Assembly (NCBI GenBank): GCA_005888395.1 | Contig: VAXF01000034.1 | Span: 1-27,107, forward strand | Direction of reading: 5' to 3' | Source: Actinomycetota bacterium | GTDB taxonomy: Bacteria > Actinomycetota > Acidimicrobiia > Acidimicrobiales > AC-25 | DNA: 27,107 nucleotides | The notes under the pieces: generated by a model | What the model was told of the DNA's origin: nothing | What the model saw: the letters and a program-made list of their open reading frames with translations, nothing else | Databases searched by the model: none | In this document: positions 17,971 to 25,211 of the stretch, piece by piece | Layout: every line of letters starts with the position of its first letter | Position numbering within the stretch: the first letter of the stretch is position 1 | Made by a program: the position numbers and the translations under genes

Positions 17971-19488
17971 GTGAACGCCTTCGACCACTGGGCGCTCGGC
18001 GCCGCCGTGTTCCTTCCGGCCGTCGCCGCCGGTCTGCTCCTGCTCGTGCCGCGTGCGCAGGAGACGGCCCAGAAGGCCGTGGCCCTCGTGTTCACGGTCG
18101 CCACCACCGGCGTGGGCGTCTATCTGCTAACGCAGTTCGACTACGGGAACAGCCGCAAGCTCCAGTTCGTCGTGAACAACCGCTGGATCGACGTCATCAA
18201 CAGCCGCTACCACGTGGGCGTCGACGGCATCTCGCTGCCGCTGCTCCTGCTGTCGATGGTGATCACCGTCATGTGCGTCGTGTACTCGTGGAACCACTGG
18301 CCCGAGCCGCACAACCCCAAGGCGTTCCTGATCCTCATGCTCGTGCTCGAGACGGGGATGAACGGCACCTTCCTCGCCCAGGACCTGATCCTCTTCTTCG
18401 TCTTCTTCGAGCTGGTCCTGCTGCCGATGTACTTCATGATCGGGGTGTGGGGCGGGCCGAACCGCCAGTACGCGGCCATCAAGTTCTTCCTCTTCACGCT
18501 GTTCGGCTCGGCGCTGATGATCCTGAGCTTCCTCGCCCTCTACTTCAAGGGCGGGCAGACCTTCGACATGGTGGCGCTGCAGCACTCGGCGCAAACGATC
18601 GCCCACAGCACCCAGCTGCTCATATTCGCCGGCCTGTTCATGGGGTTCGCCATCAAGGTGCCCATGTTCCCGTTCCACACCTGGCTGCCCGACGCCCACA
18701 CCGAGGCGCCCACCGTCGGCTCGGTTTTCCTCGCCGCCATCCTCCTGAAGCTCGGCACGTACGGCTTTGTGCGCATTGCCATCCCGATCCTGCCGCAGGC
18801 CGCCCATTCCTGGGCGCCCTACATCGGCGTGCTCGCGGTGATCGGCATCATCTACGGCGCGCTCGGCTGCCTGGCCCAGCGCGACATGAAACGCCTGATC
18901 GCGTTCTCGTCGGTGGCCCACATGGGCTTCGTGATGCTGGGCATCGCCACGCTCTCGCCCATCGGCATCAACGCCGCGGTGTTCGGCATGGTCGCCCACG
19001 GGCTGATCACGGGCATGCTCTTCTTCATCGCCGGGTCGGTGCAGGAACGCTTCGGCACCCGCGAGCTCTCGCGTCTGGGAGGCATGCTCGTCCAGACGCC
19101 GCGAATGGGCTGGATCCTCGGCTTCTGCGCGATGGCGTCGCTCGGGCTCCCCGGGCTGGCGGGATTCTGGGGGGAGTTCCCGGCGATCCTGTCGTCGTAC
19201 CAACCAGCGGCCGGGCTGTCGCTGGCCCTGTTCCGCACGTTCATGGTGGTGGCCGCGGTCGGCACCGTCTTCGCCGCGGGCTACCTGCTCTGGATGCTCC
19301 AGCGGGCCGCGTTCGGGGTGCCGAAGGCCGAGTTCGCGGACGCCCACATCCACGACGTGCACGTGCCCGAGTACATCGCCTGGACGCCGCTCCTGGTGCT
19401 CATCCTCGTGCTCGGCCTGTACCCCAACCTGATCTTCCACATGACCGACGGGGCCGTCCACCAGGCGCTCCGCGCCATCGGGACCTGA
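17971..19488 (+). CDS. nuoM: NADH-quinone oxidoreductase subunit M (NuoM), second cluster
   Basis: This is the middle antiporter-like pump subunit, 505 residues with about 14 hydrophobic segments. Key blocks are present: FVFFELVLLPMYFMIG with the helix-5 Glu, AIKVPMFPFHTWLPDAHTEAPTV with the helix-7 Lys, and LLKLGTYGFVRI. It starts with GTG at 17971, preceded by a purine-rich stretch (gggagagtagagaga) that can serve as ribosome binding site, 20 bp after the nuoL stop. It is intact, unlike nuoL upstream. It differs clearly from the first NuoM (7629-9146), for example in the N-terminal third. Confidence 0.95.
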   Translation: MNAFDHWALGAAVFLPAVAAGLLLLVPRAQETAQKAVALVFTVATTGVGVYLLTQFDYGNSRKLQFVVNNRWIDVINSRYHVGVDGISLPLLLLSMVITVMCVVYSWNHWPEPHNPKAFLILMLVLETGMNGTFLAQDLILFFVFFELVLLPMYFMIGVWGGPNRQYAAIKFFLFTLFGSALMILSFLALYFKGGQTFDMVALQHSAQTIAHSTQLLIFAGLFMGFAIKVPMFPFHTWLPDAHTEAPTVGSVFLAAILLKLGTYGFVRIAIPILPQAAHSWAPYIGVLAVIGIIYGALGCLAQRDMKRLIAFSSVAHMGFVMLGIATLSPIGINAAVFGMVAHGLITGMLFFIAGSVQERFGTRELSRLGGMLVQTPRMGWILGFCAMASLGLPGLAGFWGEFPAILSSYQPAAGLSLALFRTFMVVAAVGTVFAAGYLLWMLQRAAFGVPKAEFADAHIHDVHVPEYIAWTPLLVLILVLGLYPNLIFHMTDGAVHQALRAIGT

Positions 19489-19491
19489 TCC

Positions 19492-21015
19492 GTGCTCGCT
19501 GCCGCCGTTGCCGCTTCGACCAGCGCCGTCGCTCCGCACTTCAAGGCGCCGATCCTCGACTATCACGCCCTCGCGCCCGAGATCGTGCTCACCGGCGTGC
19601 TCGGCGTGCTGCTGCTCGTCGACCTGGTCGTCGGCGAGCGCGAGCGGTGGGCGACGTCGACCATCGCGGGCATCGGGATCCTGGCCGCGTTGATCCCGGT
19701 GTTCACGTTGGGAGTGCGGAGCCACCCCGGCTCGATGTTCGGCGGTGCCTACGTCGTCGACAACTTCTCGCTCGTGCTCAAGGCGTTGTTCCTCGTCACC
19801 GGCTACGTCGTGGTGCTCATGTCGAGCAACTACATCGAGGAGGGCGACTACTACGAGGGAGAGTTCTACTTCCTCCTCGTTTCGTCGCTGCTCGGCATGG
19901 TCGTGATGGCGTCGGCGCGCGACCTGATCACCATCTTCCTAGCCCTCGAGCTGCTCTCGATCCCGGGCTACCTGATGGCGGGCTGGCGCAAGCGCGACGT
20001 CAAGAGCAACGAGGCCGCGCTCAAGTACTACCTGCTCGGCGTGCTGGCGACCGCCGTGATGCTCTACGGGATGTCGCTCGTCTACGGCTACACCGGGACG
20101 ACCCTGCTCACGGGCATCGGCGCCAAGGTCGGCGGATCGCTCACCGGCCACCCGATCCTCAGCTTCAGCATCTTTCTCGTGCTCGCCGGGTTCGCCTTCA
20201 AGGTCTCGGCGGTGCCGTTCCACCAGTGGGCGCCCGACACCTACGAGGGGGCACCGACGCCGGTCACCGCCTTCCTGTCGGTCGCGTCGAAGACGGGCGG
20301 CATGGTGGCCATCCTCGAGCTGGTGTACGTCGGGTTCCTCAACCGCCACGACGTGTGGGCGCCGCTGTTCTGGGCGCTCGCCGCGCTGACGATGACGGTC
20401 GGCAACTTGATCGCGCTCCGGCAGACCAACATCGTGCGGATGCTCGCCTACTCGTCGGTCGCGCAGGCTGGGTACATGCTCGTGCCGTTCGCGGTGGCCG
20501 GCGACAATGTCAAGGCTCGGGGGACGGCGTTCGAGGCGACGGTCGTGTACCTGCTGATCTACGCGGCCATGAACCTGGGCGCGTTCACCGTCGTGATCAC
20601 CGTGGCCCGCAAGACGCGCTCGGGCGAGATCTCGTCGTACGGAGGCCTGTTCGAGTACGCACCCGGGCTCACCGTGCTCATGACGGTGTTCCTGTTCTCG
20701 CTCGCCGGCGTGCCCCCGCTGGCCGGGGCCTGGGCCAAGATCTTCGTGTTCCGGGCCGTGCTCGATTCGGGCACCACCGCGGCTGTCGTCCTCGGCGTGA
20801 TCGCGGCCGTCAACTCGGTGATCGCCCTCTTCTACTACGCGGGCGTGGCGCGGGAGATGTGGATGCGGCCGGTGCCCGACGAGGACCGCACGCCCATCAG
20901 CGTCCCGCCGGCGCTCGCCGGCGCGCTGGCGGCCACTGTGGTGGCGGTGCTCGCCGTGGGCGTGTACCCCAACATGCTCGTCCGCTTCGGTGAGATCTCA
21001 TCGCTCGTGAAGTAG
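19492..21015 (+). CDS. nuoN: NADH-quinone oxidoreductase subunit N (NuoN), second cluster
   Basis: This is the proximal antiporter-like pump subunit, 507 residues, starting at GTG 19492 just after the nuoM stop. It has LALELLSIPGYLMAG with the helix-5 Glu, NEAALKYYLLGVLATAVMLYG, and FAFKVSAVPFHQWAPDTYEG with the helix-7 Lys. The later half contains LAYSSVAQAGYMLVP and LFSLAGVPPLAGAWAK, typical of NuoN. Its last 16 bases overlap the inferred start of a MidA-type methyltransferase, so that gene belongs to the same transcript. It ends the 11-gene cluster. Confidence 0.95.
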   Translation: MLAAAVAASTSAVAPHFKAPILDYHALAPEIVLTGVLGVLLLVDLVVGERERWATSTIAGIGILAALIPVFTLGVRSHPGSMFGGAYVVDNFSLVLKALFLVTGYVVVLMSSNYIEEGDYYEGEFYFLLVSSLLGMVVMASARDLITIFLALELLSIPGYLMAGWRKRDVKSNEAALKYYLLGVLATAVMLYGMSLVYGYTGTTLLTGIGAKVGGSLTGHPILSFSIFLVLAGFAFKVSAVPFHQWAPDTYEGAPTPVTAFLSVASKTGGMVAILELVYVGFLNRHDVWAPLFWALAALTMTVGNLIALRQTNIVRMLAYSSVAQAGYMLVPFAVAGDNVKARGTAFEATVVYLLIYAAMNLGAFTVVITVARKTRSGEISSYGGLFEYAPGLTVLMTVFLFSLAGVPPLAGAWAKIFVFRAVLDSGTTAAVVLGVIAAVNSVIALFYYAGVAREMWMRPVPDEDRTPISVPPALAGALAATVVAVLAVGVYPNMLVRFGEISSLVK

Positions 21016-22043
21016 TCGCCGAGCTCCTCCGCGAGCACATCCGACGCGAAGGACCGCTCCCCTACGACCAGGTCGTCGACGCCGCCCTCTACCATCCCGC
21101 CGGCGGCTTCTACGCGACCGGTGGGCGGGCCGGGAGGCGCGGCGACTTCCTCACCAGCCCCGAGCTCGGCCCGGTCTTCGCCACGGTCGTGGCTCGCGCG
21201 CTCGACGCGTGGTGGCACGAGCTCGGCGACCCCGATCAGTTCGTGGTGGTCGACGCCGGCGCCGGGTGCGGGACGCTGGCGCGCGACGTGCTCGCTGCCG
21301 AGCCGTCGTGCTCGCCCGCCCTGCACTACGTGCTGGTGGAGCGGTCCGACTCACTCCGCGCCGCCCACGCCGACAACGTCGCCCTCGAGCCGGCGAGGGT
21401 GGCCCTCGGGAGAGGACCGACGGCGACGTCCCTGCAGGAGCTCCCGGCCGGGCCGCTGACCGGTGTCGTCCTCGCCAACGAGCTCCTCGACAACCTCGGC
21501 TTTCGGCTGCTCGAGCGCGGTGCCCAGGGATGGAGCGAGGTGCGGGTGGGGGAGACGGACGGGCGCCTCGTCGAGGTGCTCGTCGCCGCGTCCGACGATC
21601 TGGGTGCCGAGGCCGACGGGCTCGTATCCGACCCGCCCGACGGCGCCCGTGTGTCCCTGCAGCACGCGGCGCGCGCCTGGCTCCGCGACGCGCTGGGCGT
21701 GCTGGGGCGCGGCCGTGTCGTGGTCTTCGACTACGCCGACACCACGCCGGCCATGGCCCGGCGTCCCTGGCGGCAATGGCTGCGGACGTTCCGCGCCCAC
21801 GGCCCCGGCCAGCTGGCGCGGGTGCGGGCGGTCACGGCCGACCGCCCCCAAGCCGAGTTCCTGCGCGCCTTCGGCATCGACGAGCTCGCGGTGGGCGCGC
21901 GTGCCGCGTGGGAATCGCGGGCCCACGTCGGCGACCTCGAGGCCCTGAAGCACCGGAGCCGCGTGACCGAGGTGGAGGCGCTCACCGACCCGGCCGGGCT
22001 GGGAGCGTTCCGCGTGCTCGAGTGGGTGCTCCCCGTTCGCTGA
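21000..22043 (+). CDS. SAM-dependent methyltransferase, MidA/NDUFAF7 family; probable ATC start
   Basis: This is a class I methyltransferase of the COG1565 family. The mitochondrial member NDUFAF7 dimethylates an Arg of complex I subunit NDUFS2 (NuoD) during assembly. Visible motifs are LLREHIRREGPLPYDQ and YHPAGGFYATGG at the N-terminus, VVDAGAGCG (the SAM loop, D85-G91), ANELLDNLGF and VFDYAD. The N-terminal homology starts at about 21018, yet the only canonical start in this frame is GTG 21189, which would remove it. The frame is closed at 20991. ATC at 21000 follows GGTGAG (20989-20994) by 5 bp and would give 347 residues. The gene overlaps the end of nuoN, and NuoD R67 in the same operon is a plausible substrate. 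The family call is good; start and substrate are inferred. Confidence 0.85.
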   Translation: MAREVVAELLREHIRREGPLPYDQVVDAALYHPAGGFYATGGRAGRRGDFLTSPELGPVFATVVARALDAWWHELGDPDQFVVVDAGAGCGTLARDVLAAEPSCSPALHYVLVERSDSLRAAHADNVALEPARVALGRGPTATSLQELPAGPLTGVVLANELLDNLGFRLLERGAQGWSEVRVGETDGRLVEVLVAASDDLGAEADGLVSDPPDGARVSLQHAARAWLRDALGVLGRGRVVVFDYADTTPAMARRPWRQWLRTFRAHGPGQLARVRAVTADRPQAEFLRAFGIDELAVGARAAWESRAHVGDLEALKHRSRVTEVEALTDPAGLGAFRVLEWVLPVR

Positions 22044-22077
22044 GACGTCCCGTCAAGATGGCGGCGACCGCACACCC

Positions 22078-22085
22078 GAGGAGGG
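22078..22085 (+). promoter_or_regulatory. Strong ribosome binding site for the DUF1003 gene
   Basis: GAGGAGGG lies three bases before the ATG at 22089. It is one of the strongest Shine-Dalgarno matches in the window and fixes the start of the DUF1003 protein. Confidence 0.75.
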
Positions 22086-22088
22086 AAC

Positions 22089-22493
22089 ATGAGCGTGCTC
22101 GATACGCAACCGATACATCATCCCGTCGTCGTCGCGCACACGGAGCACCGCGCCGCCGACAGGCAGCTGCGCATCGCCGACGCGATCACCGCCTTCGCAG
22201 GATCGATGAAGTTCGTCTATATCCACGCCCTTGTCTTCATCGGCTGGATGCTCTTCGTCGAATCCGACCCGTGGCCCAAGCTGACGCTCATCGTCTCGCT
22301 CGAGGCGATCTTCCTGTCGACCTTCGTGATGATCGGCCAGAACCGCTCGGCCGCCTTCCAGCAGTCCAAGGCCGACCACGACTTCGTCGAGCAGGAGCAG
22401 GAGCTGAAGACGAACACGGAGCTGACGCGGGCGATCCACGCCCTGGCTACCGAGATCCACGAGCGGGTGGTGACCGGCCCCGCCGCAACCTAG
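22089..22493 (+). CDS. DUF1003 family membrane protein
   Basis: This 134-residue protein matches the DUF1003 pattern. A polar N-terminus is followed by ADAITAFAGSMKFVYIHALVF, a first membrane segment (about 43-60), and a second segment with IVSLEAIFLSTFVMIGQNR (about 68-88). The C-terminal tail is charged, Glu/Gln/Lys-rich and probably helical (about 95-125). The function of the family is not established. The start is supported by GAGGAGGG just upstream. It lies 45 bp after the methyltransferase, and its TAG stop forms part of the -10 element of the next gene. It may share the upstream transcript, but its product has no known link to complex I. Confidence 0.85.
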   Translation: MSVLDTQPIHHPVVVAHTEHRAADRQLRIADAITAFAGSMKFVYIHALVFIGWMLFVESDPWPKLTLIVSLEAIFLSTFVMIGQNRSAAFQQSKADHDFVEQEQELKTNTELTRAIHALATEIHERVVTGPAAT

Positions 22494-22496
22494 CTT
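22491..22496 (+). promoter_or_regulatory. Leaderless -10 element overlapping the DUF1003 stop codon
   Basis: TAGCTT fits TANNNT and lies exactly 6 bp before the ATG at 22503, the same distance as in front of nuoA at 10704. There is no Shine-Dalgarno sequence before that ATG. The first three bases are the TAG stop of the DUF1003 gene. The region where a -35 would sit (about 22468-22473, tggtga) is a poor match. Confidence 0.5.
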
Positions 22497-22502
22497 CGCT
22501 GC

Positions 22503-23063
22503 ATGGACCAGATCGTCGAGCTGCACCGGCGGGCGAGCGACGGGCTGCTGAGCGTGGCGCGGGCAGCCACGGGAAGGTGGGAGCGTCCCTCGCCCTGCAC
22601 CGAGTGGGACGCGCGCGGCGTCGTCGAGCACGTCATCGGGTTCCACGAAATGCTGGTGCTGAAGCCGCTCGGCGTCCGGGTCGAGCGGCCGCGCGACGAC
22701 CCCGCCGCCCGTTGGCAGGTCACCGCCGACGCGCTCGTCTCGGCTCTCGCCGGCGCCGGCGCGCTCGGCACGGCCGTGGAGGTCCCGGGCGGCCGCACCA
22801 CCGAGCTTCGTAGCCTCCTTCCGACGCTCACCACCGATGTGCTGGTCCACACGTGGGACCTCGCCCGCGCCGTCGGCGCGCCCGATGCGCTCGACCCCGA
22901 GTTGTGCGAGATCGCCTATGCGCGCGCGAGCGAGAACAGCGAGGCACTCCGCGCGTCGAACATGTTCGGCAACGAGGTGCCGGTTCCGGACGACGCACCC
23001 GTGCAGAACAGGATGCTCGGCCTGTTCGGCCGCGATCCCGGCTGGCGGTCTACGCCCGCCTGA
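22503..23063 (+). CDS. TIGR03086-type protein, DinB-fold, mycothiol-dependent maleylpyruvate isomerase-like
   Basis: This 186-residue cytoplasmic protein has the arrangement of the TIGR03086/mycothiol maleylpyruvate isomerase N-terminal family: HRRASDGLLSVA near the start, PSPCTEWDARGVVEHVIG (about 35-52), and DVLVHTWDLARAVGA (about 115-129). The His and Glu/Asp residues in VEH and HTWD are candidate metal ligands, as in DinB-fold proteins. Many family members may use mycothiol, which fits an actinobacterial host. The reaction of this member is unknown. The ATG is probably the first transcribed codon. The 3' end overlaps the convergent minus-strand gene by 14 bp. Confidence 0.8.
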   Translation: MDQIVELHRRASDGLLSVARAATGRWERPSPCTEWDARGVVEHVIGFHEMLVLKPLGVRVERPRDDPAARWQVTADALVSALAGAGALGTAVEVPGGRTTELRSLLPTLTTDVLVHTWDLARAVGAPDALDPELCEIAYARASENSEALRASNMFGNEVPVPDDAPVQNRMLGLFGRDPGWRSTPA

Positions 23064-23268
23064 ACCAACGCCGCCGGCCGCCGGCAGACCTGGCCTCGGC
23101 CGCGGCGTCCCCCATGCCGGCCGCCACCTCATGGTCCTCTCCGGCGGCGGCGGCCAGCCGCTGCGTGTCGTACAGCCGGCTCGTCCATCCGCATGTGCAG
23201 ACGACGACAAACCCACCCTCATCGCTCATCGTCCACACGGGAGGCCCGTCGATCAGGTGGCCCGCCAT
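23050..23268 (-). CDS. Small Cys-x-Cys-Gly-Trp protein of unknown function
   Basis: I do not recognise a named family. The 72-residue protein has VVVCTCGWTSRLYDTQRLAAAAGEDHEVAAG in its centre. A CxCGW followed about 20 residues later by His resembles small actinobacterial proteins in which Cys and His could bind zinc. The C-terminus is basic (GGRRRWFRRA). The sequence is coherent and not a mirror of a plus-strand gene, since only 14 bp overlap the convergent gene at the 3' end. The ATG at 23268 is used here; a second ATG 13 codons later (MSDEGGF) is an alternative. A TACCCT box lies 8 bp upstream on the minus strand. Confidence 0.6.
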   Translation of the reverse strand: MAGHLIDGPPVWTMSDEGGFVVVCTCGWTSRLYDTQRLAAAAGEDHEVAAGMGDAAAEARSAGGRRRWFRRA

Positions 23269-23276
23269 GAGAAGCG

Positions 23277-23282
23277 AGGGTA
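23277..23282 (-). promoter_or_regulatory. Possible -10 element of the small minus-strand gene
   Basis: Read on the minus strand this is TACCCT, a TANNNT match, 8 bp before the ATG at 23268. Transcription would then start at or within two bases of that ATG. No clear -35 is visible at 17-18 bp. It lies about 30 bp from the opposing -10 of the MoxR operon, in a 77-bp divergent intergenic region. Confidence 0.35.
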
Positions 23283-23310
23283 CGCCTCAAGTCCACGTGG
23301 CGTCGGGCCG

Positions 23311-23316
23311 TATCCT
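23311..23316 (+). promoter_or_regulatory. Possible -10 element of the MoxR operon
   Basis: TATCCT fits TANNNT. A transcript starting about 7 bp later (around 23323) would have a leader of some 23 bases. That leader contains GGGAG (23336-23340) 5 bp before the inferred ATC start at 23346. The -35 region is not a good match. Confidence 0.45.
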
Positions 23317-23345
23317 GAACAGAGCCTTCGCCCTCGGGAGCCCTC

Positions 23346-24311
23346 ATCACCGTCCTCCGCACTACGCCCGCGTACGAGCCCGCCACCGTCTCCGACCTGG
23401 CGAGCGCCCTCCTCGACAACCTGACGCGGGTCGTACGCGGCAAGGAGGACGCTCTGCGCCTCACCGTGGTCGCGCTCCTCTCCGGCGGCCACCTGCTCGT
23501 GGAGGACGTTCCCGGCGTGGGCAAGACCCTGCTGGCGAAGGCACTCGCCCGCTCCGTCGGCGCGAGCTTCCGGCGGGTCCAGGCCACGCCCGACCTGCTG
23601 CCCGCCGATCTCACGGGCGTGCCGGTCTTCCACCCCGAGACCGCAGTCTGGGAGTTCCGGCCGGGACCGCTCTTTGCCAACGTCGTGCTCGTCGACGAGG
23701 TCAACCGCGCGACACCGCGCACGCAGTCGGCGTTGCTCGAGGCGATGGAGGAGCGGCAGGTCACCGTCGACGGCGAGACCCGCTCTCTGCCAGCGCCGTT
23801 CTTCCTCATCGCCACCCAGAACCCGTTCGAGCACGCAGGAACGTTCCCGCTTCCCGACGGCCAGCGCGACCGGTTCGCCGTGGTCGTGCGGCTCGGTCAC
23901 CCGGCGCGGGCCGCGGAACGCGAGCTCCTTCTGGGCACGGGCGGTGTCGATGCTCTCGACGAGCTCGAGCCGGTCACCGACGCGGCGGGCTTGAGCACGG
24001 CTATCGCCGCGGTCCGTGACGTCCACTGCGAGCCGGCCGTTGCCGACTACGTCGTCGACGTGGCCGCCGCCACACGCGACCACCCAGAGGTGTCGTTCGG
24101 TGCCAGCCCGCGGGCGAGCCTCGCGTTGCTGCACGCGGCGAAGGCCCACGCTGCCGTCGCAGGCCGCGCGTTCGTGACGCCCGACGACGTGCAGGCGGTG
24201 GCCGCGCCCGTGCTGGCCCACCGTCTCGCGTTCGTCGGCGGCCCCGACATCGAAGCCGGCACCGCACTGGTCCTCTCCCTGGTGGACGCGCTGCCGGTCC
24301 CGCGCGGCTGA
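23346..24311 (+). CDS. MoxR-family AAA+ ATPase; probable ATC start
   Basis: This is an AAA+ chaperone-like ATPase of the MoxR family, usually encoded with a DUF58 protein and thought to help mature or activate partner proteins. With the start at 23346 it has 321 residues. It shows Walker A VPGVGKT (K60), Walker B VVLVDEVNRATPRTQSALLE (D117, E118), sensor-1 FFLIATQNPFEHAGTFPLP, and the following DGQRDRF. The family-typical VVRGKEDALRLTVVALLSGGH lies partly before the first canonical start (GTG 23466). Upstream the frame is closed at 23316 and has no ATG, GTG or TTG. ATC 23346 is preceded by GGGAG at 5 bp; CTG 23397 is an alternative without such a site. It is followed by DUF58 and transglutaminase genes. 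Confidence 0.88.
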   Translation: MTVLRTTPAYEPATVSDLASALLDNLTRVVRGKEDALRLTVVALLSGGHLLVEDVPGVGKTLLAKALARSVGASFRRVQATPDLLPADLTGVPVFHPETAVWEFRPGPLFANVVLVDEVNRATPRTQSALLEAMEERQVTVDGETRSLPAPFFLIATQNPFEHAGTFPLPDGQRDRFAVVVRLGHPARAAERELLLGTGGVDALDELEPVTDAAGLSTAIAAVRDVHCEPAVADYVVDVAAATRDHPEVSFGASPRASLALLHAAKAHAAVAGRAFVTPDDVQAVAAPVLAHRLAFVGGPDIEAGTALVLSLVDALPVPRG

Positions 24312-24336
24312 ACATGCGGCGAGCCCGCCCGGGGAG

Positions 24337-25211
24337 GTGGGCCGGCGGACCGTCGCCCCCTATGCGGTGGCTCGCGGGAGCGGGGCCGGGTGGCCGATCG
24401 TGGTGCTGGCTGGGTTGCTGGCCGTGCTCGCGGTGGCAACGGTGTGGCCGGCGGCGGCGCTCGCCCGGCTCACCTTGTCGGCGGCCGCGCCGCGTGACGG
24501 CACGGCCGGCAGGCCGGTGGCGATCGAGCTCGAGGTGGGAGGCGGGCGCCAACCGCTGAAGATCCGGCTGGTGGACCCACCGGGGCCCTCGGTGTGGGCC
24601 GAGCCACCGGCCGCTGGACGGCTCACCGGCGTGCCTGCCCGGCGCGGCGTCGTGGGCACGCTCCGGCTGGAGGCGCGGTGCGCAGGACCGCTCGGGCTGG
24701 TGTGGTGGCGCCGGCCGTTCGCGATCTCCCTCGAGCGGCCTCTCGAAGTAGGCCCGGCGCCGATCGAGACCGCCCTGCCGGCGACGCTGCTCTCCGGCGG
24801 CACGGCCGGCGAGGGATCGGCGGGCGCGGCGCGGGGCACGGCAGCGTCCGCGAGTACGTGCCGGGCGACGCCGCCCGGCTCGTCCACTGGCCCGCGACGG
24901 CGCGACGCGGGACGTTGACGGTGAAGGAGCTCGAGGCACCCGCGGGCCCGGTGCTCGCCATCGTCGCGGACCTGCGAGGGGACGCCGATTCCTCGGAGGC
25001 GGCCGCGGGCCGGGCCGCCGGGCTCGCCCTCGTCGCCCTGCGCGCCGGGGTGGAGGTCATCCTCCTGACGGCCGAGGCGGGCGGCGCCCGCGTCGCCGCC
25101 GTGTCGGACGCCCTCGACGTGGGGCGCCGGCTCGCCCGCGCCGTGGCCGCGGCACCGCCGGAGGGCCCGCTCGACCCGGGGACGACGGTCGTGCGGGTGA
25201 CGGTCACATGA
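24337..25211 (+). pseudogene. DUF58 family protein, frameshifted near 24834
   Basis: DUF58 proteins are membrane-anchored and carry a von Willebrand A-like domain. They are the usual partner of MoxR ATPases. From GTG 24337 one frame gives a hydrophobic N-terminus (WPIVVLAGLLAVLAVATVWP), a beta-rich region and LEARCAGPLGLVWWRRPF, then turns to nonsense after GSAGAARG. The next frame takes over with HGSVREYVPGDAARLVHW, PATARRGTLTVKELE and a short C-terminal domain, to TGA 25211. Loss of one G from a run that now has four (24833-24836) would explain it. Read as separate genes, the pieces would be 24337-24918 and a 3' part. The ATG of the next gene overlaps the stop. Sequencing error is a serious possibility because the lesion is in a homopolymer. 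Confidence 0.8.

Noticed and set aside
22044..22077. Short GACG/CGTC inverted repeat after the methyltransferase as a terminator
   Set aside because: The stem is only four base pairs, with no T run after it.
24314..24559. ATG at 24314 as the start of the DUF58 gene
   Set aside because: That frame gives an Arg/Pro-rich sequence. The hydrophobic N-terminus is in the frame of GTG 24337.
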